From Botryosphaeria dothidea (lineage: Eukaryota > Ascomycota > Dothideomycetes > Botryosphaeriales > Botryosphaeriaceae), in the NCBI GenBank assembly GCA_011503125.2, contig WWBZ02000033.1, positions 620,001 through 684,000 of the forward strand: a DNA stretch of 64,000 nucleotides. Direction: 5' to 3'. A program made the translations under genes and the position numbers. Below are positions 44,557-56,412 of the stretch, piece after piece; the stretch's first letter is position 1; every line of letters begins with the position of its first letter. Below the pieces are notes generated by a model, which was not told the DNA's origin, searched no databases, and was given only the letters and a program-made list of their open reading frames with translations.

Positions 44557-47500
44557 TTAGAGCTCTTGTCGGTCCTTCTGTTTTAGGTACGTGTCCAGCG
44601 CTGCTGTGTCCTGTAGTGCTGATGCCGGTTCCCATGTTGGCCTTGCATACCCTTCCCATTTGACTTGGTACTGGAGTTGGCGCCTCCTTTGCCCTGGTTT
44701 TCTTGCCATTCGTTCACTTAAGACTGCCTCCACTCTCCATTCGTCTTGACCATCTACTTGAACTGGTGGAGGTTGGTAGTCGTCTTGTTCTTGGCTTGGT
44801 AAGGGGTCTGTTCCTGCTGGCCGGAGTAGGTCTACATTAAAGACGTTGTGTACCGCTCCGGGGATATCCAATTTGTAGCTATGGGATCCAACTACCTCGA
44901 TAATAGTAAACTTAGCTGCCTTATTATCGAGCTTCTTGCTTGGCCTATCCGTCCTTAGGTTCTTTAGGTGTAGCTAGACCTTATCACCTACCTTGTACGC
45001 AGGGGATGGGTTTCTTCGCCGGTTTGCTTGCCGTTCCTGTTCTTGTTGGGTATCTGCCATAGCCATCTATGCCTAGTCCGTTACCTCTTTGATCTTTGCC
45101 ACGATTACTTCTGCCCTTGCCACTGGAGAGTTCCTCTGGAGGTCGCCGGGCTGGAGGTCTTCGGATAACTCTAGAGGCTCGAGGTGATATCCGTGGGAGA
45201 GAAAGAACGGGCTTGCCTGTGTTGTAGCCGAGGTCCTCCCATTAAGAGCTAGCTGGACTATCGGTAGCTGGTCCGCCCAGTCTTGTTGGTAGTGGTCCAC
45301 GAATAGTGCTAGCTTCCTTTCCACTTTAGTGTTCATCCTCTCCGTTAATCCGTCCGTTTGAGGGTGGTAGGCCGTTGAGATGCGCCTCTTAATCTTAAGC
45401 AGTTGACAGATACGTTGCCAGAGAAGGCTAACGAACTGCGTTCCCCTATTAGATACAATTGCCGTTGGGATTCCGTGGTTCCGGTAGAAGCATGTAATAA
45501 AGAGCCTTGCAATGGTTTCCGTCTTAGTATTCGGGCAGGCCTCAAGGGTCACTCCTTTCCCTAGCCTATCGGTGATTACCATAAGCATCTCGCACCCGTT
45601 GCTTAATGGTAGGGGCCCAATAAAGTCAATAGAGATCTCTCTCTATTGACGACTTGGTACTGGTAACGGTTTGAGTAACCCTTGCTTCCGATCCCTCCAG
45701 ACCTTAGTCCTTCCACAGACGTTACAGTTCCTACAAAACCTCCGGATATCGTTAACGAATCCTGGCCAGAAGAAGTGCCTTGCCACGAGGGAGGTAGTTT
45801 GAACGCGTCCGGGGTGTGCCGAGAGGGGAGAGTCATGCATCTCTTGGATAATCCTTGTTCGTAGTGGCTCGGAGTCCGGTACCTATTTCCTTTCCCTAAA
45901 GAGGAGGTTTCCTTGATAGTCTAGTGAACACTCCGCGATCGAGATCTTGAACTTAGTTGCAAACTCCGGTGGGAAGGTCCCTTCTCCTCGTTGTACTGCT
46001 TCCCGGAGTTGCTTTAGTACTTGGTCTTGTTGGAGTGCCTCTTGCCATTGTTCCTCAAGGGGAGGTGGTTCTTGTCCGAGTTGTCCTGGTCGTGCCTGTC
46101 GAGGTTCGACTGCCATGGCTTCTTCTGATAATAGCAGGTCTCCGTTATCCCAGTTTCCTTGCTCTTCTGGGTCTTCCGGTGAGCCTGTGTTCAGCACGAG
46201 TCCTTGGGCCGTTGTTTGGAGCAGTTGAGCCGTCCTTTGTTCGAGCCTTTCGTCCATATCCGTGGTTGGTAGGTCCTGGTCCCTTCTTGTCAATGCGTCC
46301 GCCAATCCGTTAGTCTTTCCTGGCGTATATTCAATAATAAAGGAGAAGCGGCTAAGCTCTCTCCACCATCGAATCTACCTCTTAGAGAGTCTCCTCGCAG
46401 TAGTAAAGTACTCTAAGTTCTTATGATCAGTAAGGATCTTAAACTGGTGTAGCCCCTTTAGTTCAGCATCCCACTGGCGTAAGCACTTGACTACTGCGAG
46501 TAGTTCCTTATCGTAGATTGGGTAGTTGCATTCCGCGGGTAGGTTCTTTTTCGAGAAGAACGCTACGGGCCGTAGAAAACCATCGTTATCGAACTATTGG
46601 AGCACCCCTCCAGTACAGTATCCTGAGGAGTCCGTGGCGAGAATTATCTCCCGTTCCGGGTCGAATTGCATAAGGACCGGTGCCGTGATAAAAGCCTTTT
46701 TCAATTTCCTAAACGCGAGCTCGGTTTCCTGGTTCTATTGGAAGGGCACGTTCTTCCTCGTAAGTGATACTAGAGGGGCTACTAGGTTAGAAAAGCCCTT
46801 AATAAAACGCCGATAGAAGTTCGCAAAACCGAGGAAACCGAGTACGCCCTTTGCCGTGGTAGGAGCTTTCCATTCTTGAATTGCTTTGATCTTTTCCGGG
46901 TCCATATAGATACCTTTACCTGCTTCGATAATATACCCAAGATACTTAGTCGACTGGACTTCGAATTCGCATTTCTTTAGGTCGAGTTGTAGACCTGCAG
47001 CATCCAATTTCTCTAAGACCTTATCGACCTTTTCCCGGTGCTCCCGGCGGGATCCGTCCGTGAAGATTAGGATGTCATCTACGTACGCGGAGACAAAATC
47101 GTCAAGGAAGTCCTTTAGGGTCCAATTAATATACCGTTGGAAGGTACTCGGGGCATTTGCTAGTCCAAAAGGTGTCACTAGCCATTCGAAGAGTCCAAAT
47201 CGGGTCCGGAATGCTGTCAACCACTCGCTTCCCTCCGCGATTCGTATCCGATGGAAGGCAGCAGTTACATCCAGTTTCGTAAACCATCTTGCTTTGCTAA
47301 TCCGATTGAGGGTCTCCTGGATCAGTGGTAGGGGATAGCGGTCCTTTCTCGTAATTCGATTAAGAGCCCGGTAGTCACAGCAGAAGCGTAGGCCTCCGCC
47401 TGGTTTCTTAATAAATAGTACGGGAGCAGCAGCCGGGGAATTGCTTACCCGGATAAACCCCTTATCGAGTAGTTCGTTAAGAGTCTTCCTAAGTACTAGA

Positions 47501-48300
47501 AGCTCGTCACGGGACATATTGTATAGGGGTCCCCATGGGGCGTCCGGTGTTTTGCCGTTGCTATCCTTTTCCAATTCGATTTGGTGGTCAATTCCAGGCC
47601 GGTGCGGTGGGAGTTTGTCTGCCTTCTTCTTGTTAAATAGGCGTATCCATCGAGGGTCCACCCAGCTAGGTAGCCGGGCCTGAGTATCCGTGGGGGTTTT
47701 CTCTTGAAGAGCCTTATTAATATCCGCTAGGCTCGCTGTAAAGACTTGGTACCCTTTCTTTTCTCGGTTCCTTAAGAGGTAACTGAAGGCAGAGGCTCCG
47801 ATGAGCTTGCCCTAAGGGCTAGGAAGATCCATTGCTTGTTTTACCACTAGCCCTGTGTCCTTAAAGGTAATAGTCCGTTTACTTTGATCGAGTACCGCTT
47901 TTTCCTGTACCATCTATGGGCTTCCCAACATTAGGTCGCAACCGGAAAGCCTAGGCACGATGTAGAAGAACATGCGCTTCTGGCAGTGGCCTCCAATGTC
48001 TACCTCAGCCCAGGCAACCTCGTCTATTTTCTATCCTGTAGGTGTAAGTCCGTTTAGTGTCCTTGGGGAGATCTTTATACGCGGGAGGTTGCAGCGTTTA
48101 GCAAAACCGTGGCTCATAACAGCGTAGAATTCACAACCAGTATCGGCGAGAGCTTTACCGAAAGACTCTTTATTGATCATAACTAGGGTAAGGAGTGAAT
48201 CTTGTTCTAGCTTACGTTGCTGCTTGCGCCATTCGTTCCGCACTTCCTACTTTTCCTCCACTGTGGGCTCCTGCCTGCGATTTTCGACAGGAGCTTTTAG
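44557..48300 (-). pseudogene. Gypsy-1 pol (protease, RT, RNase H, integrase, chromodomain)
   Basis: One reading frame interrupted by a few RIP-type stops. It contains a protease LADTGCEFYA near 48120, a reverse transcriptase at 46735-47661 with AYVDDILIF (codons about 47068-47088), an RNase H region, and an integrase with the HHCC zinc domain (NCNVCGRTK near 45720). The catalytic core follows at 45073-45588 (VITDRLGKG, STAYHPQTDGLTERMN). A C-terminal chromodomain lies at about 44570-44720 (QYQVKWEGYARPTWEP). The chromodomain keeps its aromatic residues. The frame is -1 relative to gag. Confidence 0.9.
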
Positions 48301-49493
48301 TTTTCCGACTGCTGGGAGGAGGACTCGTCCTCCAAGTCTTCTAGTTCCGGTCCCACGTGTTCCTCCTGTTGGGTAGGCTTTGCGAGCCTTGCTGGCCTCC
48401 TTGGTGGCAGCCATGGGCACTGGGCAACCCTATGCATAGAGTCGCCACAGCGTAGGCAACGACCCTCATCCTTGCGTCTTTGCATCTCTTGCTCGTCTAC
48501 CCACTTGACACGACGTCCTTGGGCGGCCCTTGCAGGCCCTGTAGGTTCCTATTCCATTTTATCTTGCTGGGGCGTGGTCGGCTTTGGCTTGGACTCTGGC
48601 TGCCTGCCAGTAGACCCTGCCGAGCCAACTTTATTCTGACCACGCCACCAGTCTTGTTGCCAGCCCTGCTGGGGCTTCTTGCCCGTATTACGTAGGTTGA
48701 ACGCTTCCAGTTGGTCACTAACACGTTTCAACTCCGTGCAGTAGTCCTCGAAAGACTGGCTAGTATTCCCAAGGCCGATCATACTTCGCTGGAGCTCCTG
48801 GCTAAGCCCTGCTTCTAGGTAGGCCTTAAGGATCTCGTCCGGCCAGTTGGTGCCTCCCGCCTCTAGTACGAGTTTGCGGAATTCGGTGAAGTACTCCATG
48901 AAAGGCTTGTTAGTTTGGCGTAGCTTATGCAGCTTACGTTGGGCCTTCTCTTGCACGTGGGGGTCGCCAAATAATAGGCGTAGCTGATCCAGTAGGCACT
49001 GAGCAGTCATGCTAGTCGTGTTGGTGCTGGCTTGTACCCAGGGCTGTAGCTAACGAGCTGCTTCGCCCCTAAGCCGATTGTGAAGCATAAAAAACTTCGT
49101 AGCTTCAGTGCAACTCGTGTAGTCCACGATGAGTTTGGCTTGGGCCTGGGCAATCCAAGGCTCGAGTTCTTCTCTATTACCCGAAAACTCGGCGAGAGGG
49201 CCGAGGTTCTTCGTGGGGCCTGTCTTGGTGGGGTGGCTGGTGGGTCCTGACTCAGGGGCAGGGGGGTCCGAGGCAATTCCGGCTACCCTAGCCTCCTTTT
49301 CTCCGGCCTCCCCTAAGGGTTGTGTGGAAGGGGTTTGAGCGCCTCCCACCTTCAAGAGTTCCTCCTTCTCCTCCTTAAGCTGCATAACCTCTTGGGTAAG
49401 AGTATCCATTCGTGCCATCATTTGTAGCAGTAACCGCTTCGTTTCTTGGTTCTCTTGAGCCTGTAGCTCTTGTCCATGCTCTTGAGGACTCAT
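48297..49493 (-). pseudogene. Gypsy-1 gag with CCHC zinc knuckle
   Basis: Starts at the ATG at 49493 with a coiled-coil N-terminus (MSPQEHGQELQAQENQ), followed by a Pro-rich linker and a retrotransposon gag core (GNREELEPWIAQAQAKL, FMEYFTEFRKL). The zinc knuckle is CLRCGDSMHRVAQC. Two in-frame stops near 49048 and 48549 are of CAG/TGG/CAA-to-stop type. The natural stop is TAA at 48297-48299. Confidence 0.85.
48300..48306 (-). promoter_or_regulatory. Candidate -1 frameshift site between Gypsy-1 gag and pol
   Basis: Minus-strand G-GAA-AAC directly precedes the gag TAA stop. A -1 slip reads on as KLKAPVENRR in the pol frame. The heptamer is not a textbook X-XXY-YYZ site, so the mechanism is inferred from the frame relation. 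Confidence 0.45.
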
Positions 49494-49500
49494 ATCGAGT

Positions 49501-49563
49501 GATTCCGGTGATTCCGGTGATTCCAGTGATTCCAGTGATTCCAGTGATTCCAGTGATTCCAGT
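49501..49563. repeat. 9-bp minisatellite upstream of Gypsy-1 gag
   Basis: Seven tandem units: GATTCCGGT twice, then GATTCCAGT five times. It lies just upstream of the gag ATG. In the gag frame it reads as Leu-Glu-Ser repeats without a stop, so it could be either leader or an N-terminal extension. Confidence 0.92.
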
Positions 49564-49608
49564 GCGCAACTGTGCCAGTGATCCGATGTCCAGTAAGTCC
49601 AATATGGG

Positions 49609-49618
49609 AAGTCTAGCT
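49609..49618 (-). other. Gypsy-1 self-primer-type primer-binding site
   Basis: On the element strand AGCTAGACTT starts three bases inside the 5' LTR and is perfectly complementary to AAGTCTAGCT within the LTR (49677-49686). That LTR match lies about 40 nt downstream of the TATATAA box, near the expected transcript 5' end. No tRNA-type TGG primer site follows the LTR. Confidence 0.65.
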
Positions 49619-49620
49619 AA

Positions 49621-49804
49621 TGTCAGGGCTCAACCTCAGGATGATCGCTGAAAGGTATATTGCGCTATGTACGTTAAGCTAGACTTAAGGAGAAAGAAGA
49701 GAAGACGTAGAAGAAAGGAAAGAGTTATATACAAGGGAGGCTTGGCGTCACGTGACCCGCCGATGATCCTCTGAGGCTTGATCCTGAGGCTTCAGACTCT
49801 AATA
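49621..49804 (-). repeat. Gypsy-1 5' LTR (promoter LTR)
   Basis: 184 bp. A minus-strand TATATAA box lies at 49725-49731. The last two bases that would read CA on the plus strand are TA, a RIP-type change absent from the other LTR. Confidence 0.92.
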
Positions 49805-50087
49805 TATATAGTAGAACCTAAAAATTAGATAAATCTATAGCGAACTACCTAAGCTATAGAGTATACTCGTTACTCTACTACGTATAGAGTATATTAGACT
49901 AGAGGACTTTCTCTCTAGGCGTAAGGTACTAGGGCACCTTAGCCCTACCTACCTATACGGCTAGTATAGATAAACCCTAAAGTATATCCTTCTCTTCTAC
50001 CCCGACTTCTAATAAAGTAGAGTATAGATACTCTAAAAGGTAGGAACTACGGACTACTATTCTCTTCTCTTAACGAAGAAGGGGATT

Positions 50088-50476
50088 TGTAATAAACGGA
50101 CCTTGGAGGGGGGGGGCGGAGAGACGAGGTAACGAAGCCGGTAAAGGTAGTAGGGGTAAAACAATGCCGAAGTATAAGGGTGTAGTTTAAAGGGCGAGGG
50201 TACGAGGTGCGAGAGACGAGGGGCGAGGGACGAGGGGCGAGGGACGAGGGACGAGGGAGGCAAGCAAGGTCTAATTTAAGGCGTACCAAGTTGTACGCGA
50301 GGAATACTTATTGCTAGACTAAAGAACTAACTACAAAGCAGAGGGGCGAGCTTTATATACATAAAGAACGAACTAAAATACTAGCTTCCTGATTTGTAAG
50401 CAGGTAAGTCTAGATCTAGATTTTAAATTAACGAAGGTAAATAAGTAAGGGGTCTATATAAGCTACGTTTATAATA
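50088..50476 (-). mobile_element. Solo LTR of the Gypsy-2 family
   Basis: 389 bp matching the LTRs at 56413 and 61833 in inverse orientation (TGTAATAAACGGACC ... GTTTATAATA), flanked by the 5-bp TSD GGATT (50083-50087, 50477-50481). The inverted LINE copy near 51940 has the site unoccupied. It presumably arose by LTR-LTR recombination after a full insertion. Confidence 0.9.
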
Positions 50477-50854
50477 GGATTAAAGTAGCGATAGATTAGT
50501 TCTTACGCCTAGGGCTACTTAAGTAATTTAGCCTAGTAAGAGAACTAATCTAGAAGAGTAACTAGAAAGAGGAACTAGGAGAACTACTAGGACTACTAGG
50601 ACTACTAGGACCCGGATAACTACGAGAATAAGAATTAAAGAGATAGGTCTAGTAGGTAAATATAGGGCTGCTATAGTAGCCGCTATCGATAAGAAGAAAA
50701 AATAGAACTAGTATAGGATAGTATACCTAGAGAGAGAGAAGGGGTTTTACTAGGCGAAAAGATTTTCCCCCTCGTATAAAATAATAATAGATAGCTAGCC
50801 CCGCATAGACCCGTAAGAGAGCTATATCGGGAAGAAATAAATTTATCTATCTAT

Positions 50855-50868
50855 CTACTATAAAGCTA
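50855..50868. repeat. 3' target-site duplication of the composite LINE
   Basis: CTACTATAAAGCTA, identical to 38203-38216, directly after the TATC-rich LINE 3' end. Confidence 0.9.
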
Positions 50869-51544
50869 TATCGTCTTATTATTATAAGAGTTACTATTAA
50901 GCCGCCGTAGCCTCTACTTAGCCTATATATATAAACTACCTATTTTACTATATAAATTACGCCCTCTAGCCCTTATTTTATACCCTTAGCCCTAGTAAGC
51001 CTTTATTCTAGCTTATTATATAATAAAAGTTACCGTTAGCGGCGTCTTATTTATTCTTATTAATAACGAGAAGTGCCGTACGTCTACTATATTACGGTTT
51101 AAACCCTAAGGATACCTTAGATAGATTCTACGGCGAGACCTTAGATTAAGAGGATTCTAAAACTTAATAAGAAAACTCTATAACTCGCTACTAGTAAAAG
51201 AAACCCTAAAGAGATATATAAGTAGCGCTATCTTACTTAAAACCTTACTTTCTTTTCTCTTTAGCTTAGTCTTCTCGTAGATAGTAATACTACTATATTT
51301 CCGCGAGTGTACCGGATATAAGCTATTATAGTTATTTATAACGGCGGGCCTCTTCTACTAGGCTTCGGAGTTACCTAGTAGGTTCGGGTAACTAAGAGAT
51401 TTACCTTAAATAATAAGTAAAGGGTAAAGAATTAGAATAATAGGTAGTAATTACGTAATAGGCTAGTATACGGTATACGAAAGGCTCGTTACCTCTAATA
51501 GTATTATATTAGAACTTTAAGTTAACTACGAAGGTTAAAGTACT
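50869..51544. repeat. RIP-mutated spacer between the two LINE copies
   Basis: About 0.68 kb almost lacking CpA/TpG, with no reading frame. Its right end (51514-51544 and on to 51559) is the beginning of a family-3 LTR. The rest is an unidentified old element, likely continuous with 38129-38202 before the LINE inserted. Confidence 0.6.
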
Positions 51545-51559
51545 ATCTAATAAGTATAG
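51545..51559. repeat. Target-site duplication of LINE copy C (3' side)
   Basis: ATCTAATAAGTATAG, repeated at 62511-62525. The duplicated site is inside a family-3 LTR: the uninterrupted LTR in the inverted pair reads ATCTAATAAGTGTGG. Confidence 0.88.
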
Positions 51560-54500
51560 ATAGATAGATAAATTTATTTCTTCCCGATATAGCTCCCTTA
51601 CGGGTCTATACGGGGCTAGCTATCTATAGTTATTTTACACGAGGGGGAAAACCTTTTCGCCTAGTAAAAATCCCTCCTCTCTCTCTAGGCATACTATTCT
51701 ATACTAGTTCTTATTTTTTCTTCTTACTAGTAGCGGCTACTATAGCAGCCCTATATTTACCTACTAGACCTATCTCTTTAGTCCTTATCCTCGTAGTTAT
51801 CCGGGTCCTAGTAGTCCTAGTAGTCCTAGTTGTCCTCCTAGTTCCTCTTCCTAGTTATCTTTCTATATTAGTTCTCTTACTAGGCTAAATTACTTAAGTA
51901 GCCCTAGGCGTAAGAACTAGTCTATTACTACTTTAATCTCCTTCTTTATTAAGAGAAGAGAGTAGTAGTCCGTGGTCTCTACCCTTTAGAGTATCTATAT
52001 CCTACCCTATTAGAAGTAGAGGTAGAAGAGAAGAATATACTTTAGGGTTTATCTATGCTAGCCGTATAGATAGGTAGGACTAGGGTACTCTAGTACCTTG
52101 CGCCTTAAGAGGAAGTCCTCTAGTCTAATATACTCTATACGTAGTAGGGTAGCGAGTGTACTTTATAGCTTAGATAGTTCGCTATAGATTTATCTAATTT
52201 TTAGGTTCTACTATATACTTTAGGCTACTAGCTTATCTTATCTTTCCTAGCTAGTAGACTTTATTTATCTCTCCTTCTACTTATTTCTATATACTATACG
52301 TAGCTTCGTTCGCTCCGGGAAACTCTAGTAGATAGAGAGGTAGTAGTTAAGGAGTAAGTTTACCTTTTTTCTAAGTAGGGTTCTTCTAGTAGGGCTAGTA
52401 GCGCCTCTAGTACTTAGAGTAGCCCGAGCTATCTATTTAATACTCTAGTAAGTTTCCTCTACTACTATCGCGACTAGGCTATTCCTAGCTCTAATAGCCT
52501 AGGCTAGTACTAGTTCGTCTAGGTATAGTAAGAGTAGGGAAATCCCTATCTTATACTCTAAGATTTATATACTAGTTAACTTATACGCCCCTAAGATAGT
52601 ACGTAGACACTAGTTTTAGATCTTCTTTAGTAGCTAGATAGTTATTTTTCTCTACCCTAGGATTCCCTCTAGGGTATACTATACTCTATAGCCGTAGGTA
52701 AGAACTAGCCTTACTACGGCCGTATAGATATAATAGGCTTTAGTAAATAAGGCTCCCTAGGTAGACGCCGCGAGTCTAAAGAGAGATATATACTATTTAA
52801 TTACCTTAGCTCCTATTTCCCTAATATAGGGTCTCTATCTAAGCTTATTATCTACGTAGACTCCTAGAATCTTAATTATAGGCTCTAGGTATCTAGTAAA
52901 TCTAGGGATACGGATCCCTACTACTATATTAAATCTTCTTAGTTTCCTTATAAAATAAATAAGGTAATACTTATCGGGCGAGAAAGCTAACCCGTAGGTA
53001 GCTGCCTAGTACTCGCAAATTTAATATACTCCCTCTAGTATCCTATAGTTCTATTCTATAGATCTACTAAAGATTAGAATATTAGTATTATCGACGAATC
53101 TAAGGGGGAAGGTATTATTCCTACGTAGCTATATAAGTAGATTAGAAGTAAAGAATAGGTAGAGTATCGGCGATAGTAAGAATCCCTAGGAAATCTCGGT
53201 TAAGGTTTAGATTAGTAGACTAGTAAAGTCTCCGAAGGATAGCTAAGTAGTACGGTCCTATAGAAAGGATCGGGTAAATCTTTCTACCTATTCTAGGAGT
53301 TTTACTATTCTTATATTATAGAGAAGCCTTCTATAAGATACGTAGTTATATACTCCCGAGATATCTAGGCTAAGAACTAAAGCTACTAGCCCTAGGTCTT
53401 ATACCTAGATAGTATAGATCTATTCTATAAATAGGTTAAGAGCTACTACTACGGATCTATTTCTCCTAGCTCCTATCTATATATTAGAGAGTAGGCCGTA
53501 TACTTTAGTAGCCTAGGAGATTCTATCTACTATAATCTTCTTAAGTAGCTTCCCTAGCGTATTAAGTAAAGTAATCGGCCTAAATAACTTAGCTTTAGTA
53601 TAGTCGTCCCTCTATAGTTTCCTAAGGACTACGGTAATAGAGCTTTTAAACTACCTAGGGTAGTATCTAAGTACGAGGCATTCCTAGAAGAGCCTAATAA
53701 GGGGTCCCCTTAGTATCTTAGCGTATTACTTTAGGAACCTATTAGTAATCTTATCTAGGCCTAGTACCTTATCTAGAGAAAGCTTCTTAATAGTATAGAG
53801 GACCTACTCTTTAGTAAGGTCTTAGGGAATCTCTACTAGCACTAGGTATATATACTTATCTAGATCTAAGAGGTCGGTAGCCCTAGAAGGTAGGAAGAAC
53901 TAGTTAGTAAGGATTTCTACCTTAGACTAGTTATCGTAATATAGTTATTTATCTACTCTCTAGAGGGGTAGGAACTAAGATAGGGCTAGAGGTTCTAGTG
54001 CTCTTATTCTTATCTACTTTAAGAGCTTCTAGAGTATAGATAGGTCCGAAGTAATCTTAGCTACTATTCTACGCTATACTTTTATTCTATCTCTTCTAAT
54101 CTACCTCTTCTTACTATTAGTAATAGTTTAGTATACTACTTAGTCCTCCTCCCTCCCTATAGCCGTCTACTTCCTTCTAGCTACTCTAGCCTAGTATACT
54201 AGGTCCGAATACTCCTTTATCTATTATATAGAGGCCTAGGGCGAGGATCTCGCTACTAGAATAGTCTTCTAGATTATCCTTTGGATGGCCTCCTAGAGTA
54301 GTATAGTAAAGTAATCTAGGTCTACTTTAGTATTAAGAGGGGCTACTTTAAGGTATTCGAGCTTTAATTAGAGTATATTATTAGTTCTCTTCTAGTCTAC
54401 TTTCTTCTACTAGGGCCTTAGAGGGCGTAGTTCTACGGAGGTAGGAGAAAAATTAAGTATAGTAAGGATAGGTAGGTAGTTAGAGGATAATTCGAGCTCC

Positions 54501-56412
54501 TAGCTAACTCTATAGCTAAGAATTCTCTCCTCTAGCTACCGTAATATAAAGATAAGGTCTAGAGTACTCTCGCTACTACTATCTCGTCTAGTAATAGTGC
54601 CCCTTAGAAGGGCTAAGTTAAGATTAGCTACGGTAGCTATCTTAATTAGGTTATCCGCTAGAATATAGTATATTAGGGAGGTTATACCTCCCTAGATAGG
54701 ATAGTAGAGGTTAAAGTCCCTTAGGAGAATATACTTCCCTAGTTTTCTAAGAACTTCCGGTAGAAGAGATAGGGTTTCTAGCGCTATACTAGTATAAGAG
54801 GCTAGCGGGGGATTATAGTAGTTATAGATATAGATTATATATATCCTAGTAATAAGGGATAGTATAATAAGATCTAGTAAATAGACTATTACTTACTAAG
54901 AGTCGGGGCTAATAGCCTTACTTATAAAGAAGTAGGTTCTTACTACTCTCTTCTAGAGAAAAACTATATAGTAGGTAGAGTATCTTACTATTATCTTAAC
55001 TCTCGGGTTCCTCTAAGGTTCCTAGATAGCTAGGATATAGTAGATCTTTAGGTCTACTTCCTTAAAGAGCGGGAGTATTACCCTATCCTTACTCTTATAG
55101 ACGTTATACTATATAATAGAGAGAGAGCCTATATCTAATATTAACTTTCTTCTATCTCTAGGTCCGGCTACGAGGGGGCTAGTAGTATAGGCTATAAGGA
55201 GGGAGTTCCCGCGGGCTCTTCTAAGGCGTGTTATAAGCTATTAAGTCCGGTAAACCTTATTTAGTTAGGAGGCGGGGGGCGGCTTAAGTCTCTTAGCCTA
55301 CCTAGTCCCCTCTTAACCGGCTCCTCCTCCCTAATCCTCTTTCTTAGTCTAACGGTTAACTAGTTAGTTTAAGACTATATTTTAGTTATTAGGAGTCCTT
55401 CCCGGTACTTTTCTAGTACTACTAGGTGGGCCTAGGCGGCCTTAGTATAGTAGGCTCTACGTGCTAGATAGGAGTTGCTCTAGGCTATATGCCTTTAAGA
55501 GTAGTTTACGTACTATATACTTTCCTTAGGGTAGTCTCTAGTATTATATACCTTACTATACTATCCGTACTTTTCCTCCTTTTTATAATAGTTAGTAATA
55601 TATCCGTAGGCCTAGTACTTAAAATACTAGGTTACTATAAAGGCTACGTTATAGTACTACGCTATATAGATAGCAAAGTTAATAACTAGCCCCTTATTAA
55701 TAATCTAGTTAGCGGTTTCGGGGTTTATAGTACTAAGGATAATAGCCGAGTAAGTTTTCTCCTCTAGGAGCTTCCTCTTTAGCTAGGCTAGCTTACTAAT
55801 ACGTAGTTCTAGATATAGAGATAGGTTCTACTTCTAGATAGTTTAGATGGCTTAGAGGTCTATAGTGTCGATTCCTTCTCGAGGGACGTTATATACTAGT
55901 ACTAAGTATAGCTACTAGTTAGGCCTAACTTCTTTTCCTAGTTCTATAGTCTATTCCTAGTCCTAGAGAAGGGCTATTCTAGTTACTTTATCCGGTATAA
56001 AGATTCTAACGTCTCTACTAGGGAGCTTCTTAGTAGTAAGTACTTTCTTATACGCTTAGCTTTTTTCTACCTAGATCTTTCTAATAATTACCTTATTTAA
56101 GAGCTTAGCTATTTCTTATCTATTTACTATCTCTAGGAAGTAGAGGGTAAGTTTAGTAGTAGCTAGGGGGGTAGAGGGCTTCGGGGCTACTTAGACTATA
56201 ATTTATACCTAGCTACGAGTATTAGGTATAGGTATAGAGGTAGCCTAGATACGGTTAACTATCTTTTAGATCTATTAGACCTCTTTAAGGATATCCTTAA
56301 GGCCTAGCTCCTTAGTAGCTACCTTCTAGTAGATAGTAATATAATCCTAGAAGATTGTCTTAATAATATCGAGAAAATTTTTTACCTAGCTAGAGAGGAC
56401 TAAAGGGAGGCT

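Larger units (their letters stand above)
43770..49804 (-). mobile_element. Gypsy-1: complete Ty3/gypsy chromovirus retrotransposon, lightly RIP-mutated
   Basis: 6,035 bp with 184-bp LTRs (43770-43953 and 49621-49804) and a 5-bp TSD TATAT (43765-43769, 49805-49809). LTRs have TGT...ACA-type ends. On the minus strand the order is 5' LTR, primer-binding site, gag with zinc knuckle, protease, reverse transcriptase, RNase H, integrase, chromodomain, polypurine tract, 3' LTR. The LTRs differ at four positions, all CpA/TpG-type transitions. The insertion interrupts the LINE; the unoccupied site is visible in the inverted LINE copy near 52200. Confidence 0.93.
38217..50854 (+). mobile_element. Composite Tad/I-like LINE (copy A/B), RIP-mutated, carrying Gypsy-1 and a solo LTR
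   Basis: A non-LTR retrotransposon bounded by a 14-bp TSD (38203-38216, 50855-50868). Its 3' end is a short TATC repeat. Subtracting Gypsy-1 and the solo LTR with their TSD copies leaves about 6.2 kb. The first about 1.06 kb is repeated: the element starts at 38217 and again at 39280, and from 39280 the length is about 5.14 kb, equal to the inverted copy at 51560-62510. ORF1 (gag-like with zinc knuckles) and ORF2 (APE-type endonuclease plus reverse transcriptase) are recognisable but riddled with TAG/TAA at former CAG/CAA/TGG codons. CpA and TpG are almost absent past 40.3 kb. Confidence 0.9.

Noticed and set aside
49501..49563. Possible CRISPR-like or regulatory array
   Set aside because: A simple 9-bp tandem repeat without spacers in a eukaryotic retrotransposon; a minisatellite explains it.
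55489..55689. 66-codon hydrophobic frame, also seen at 40200-40493 on the other strand
   Set aside because: It is the antisense of RIP-mutated LINE ORF1; the hydrophobic look comes from TpA-rich codons.
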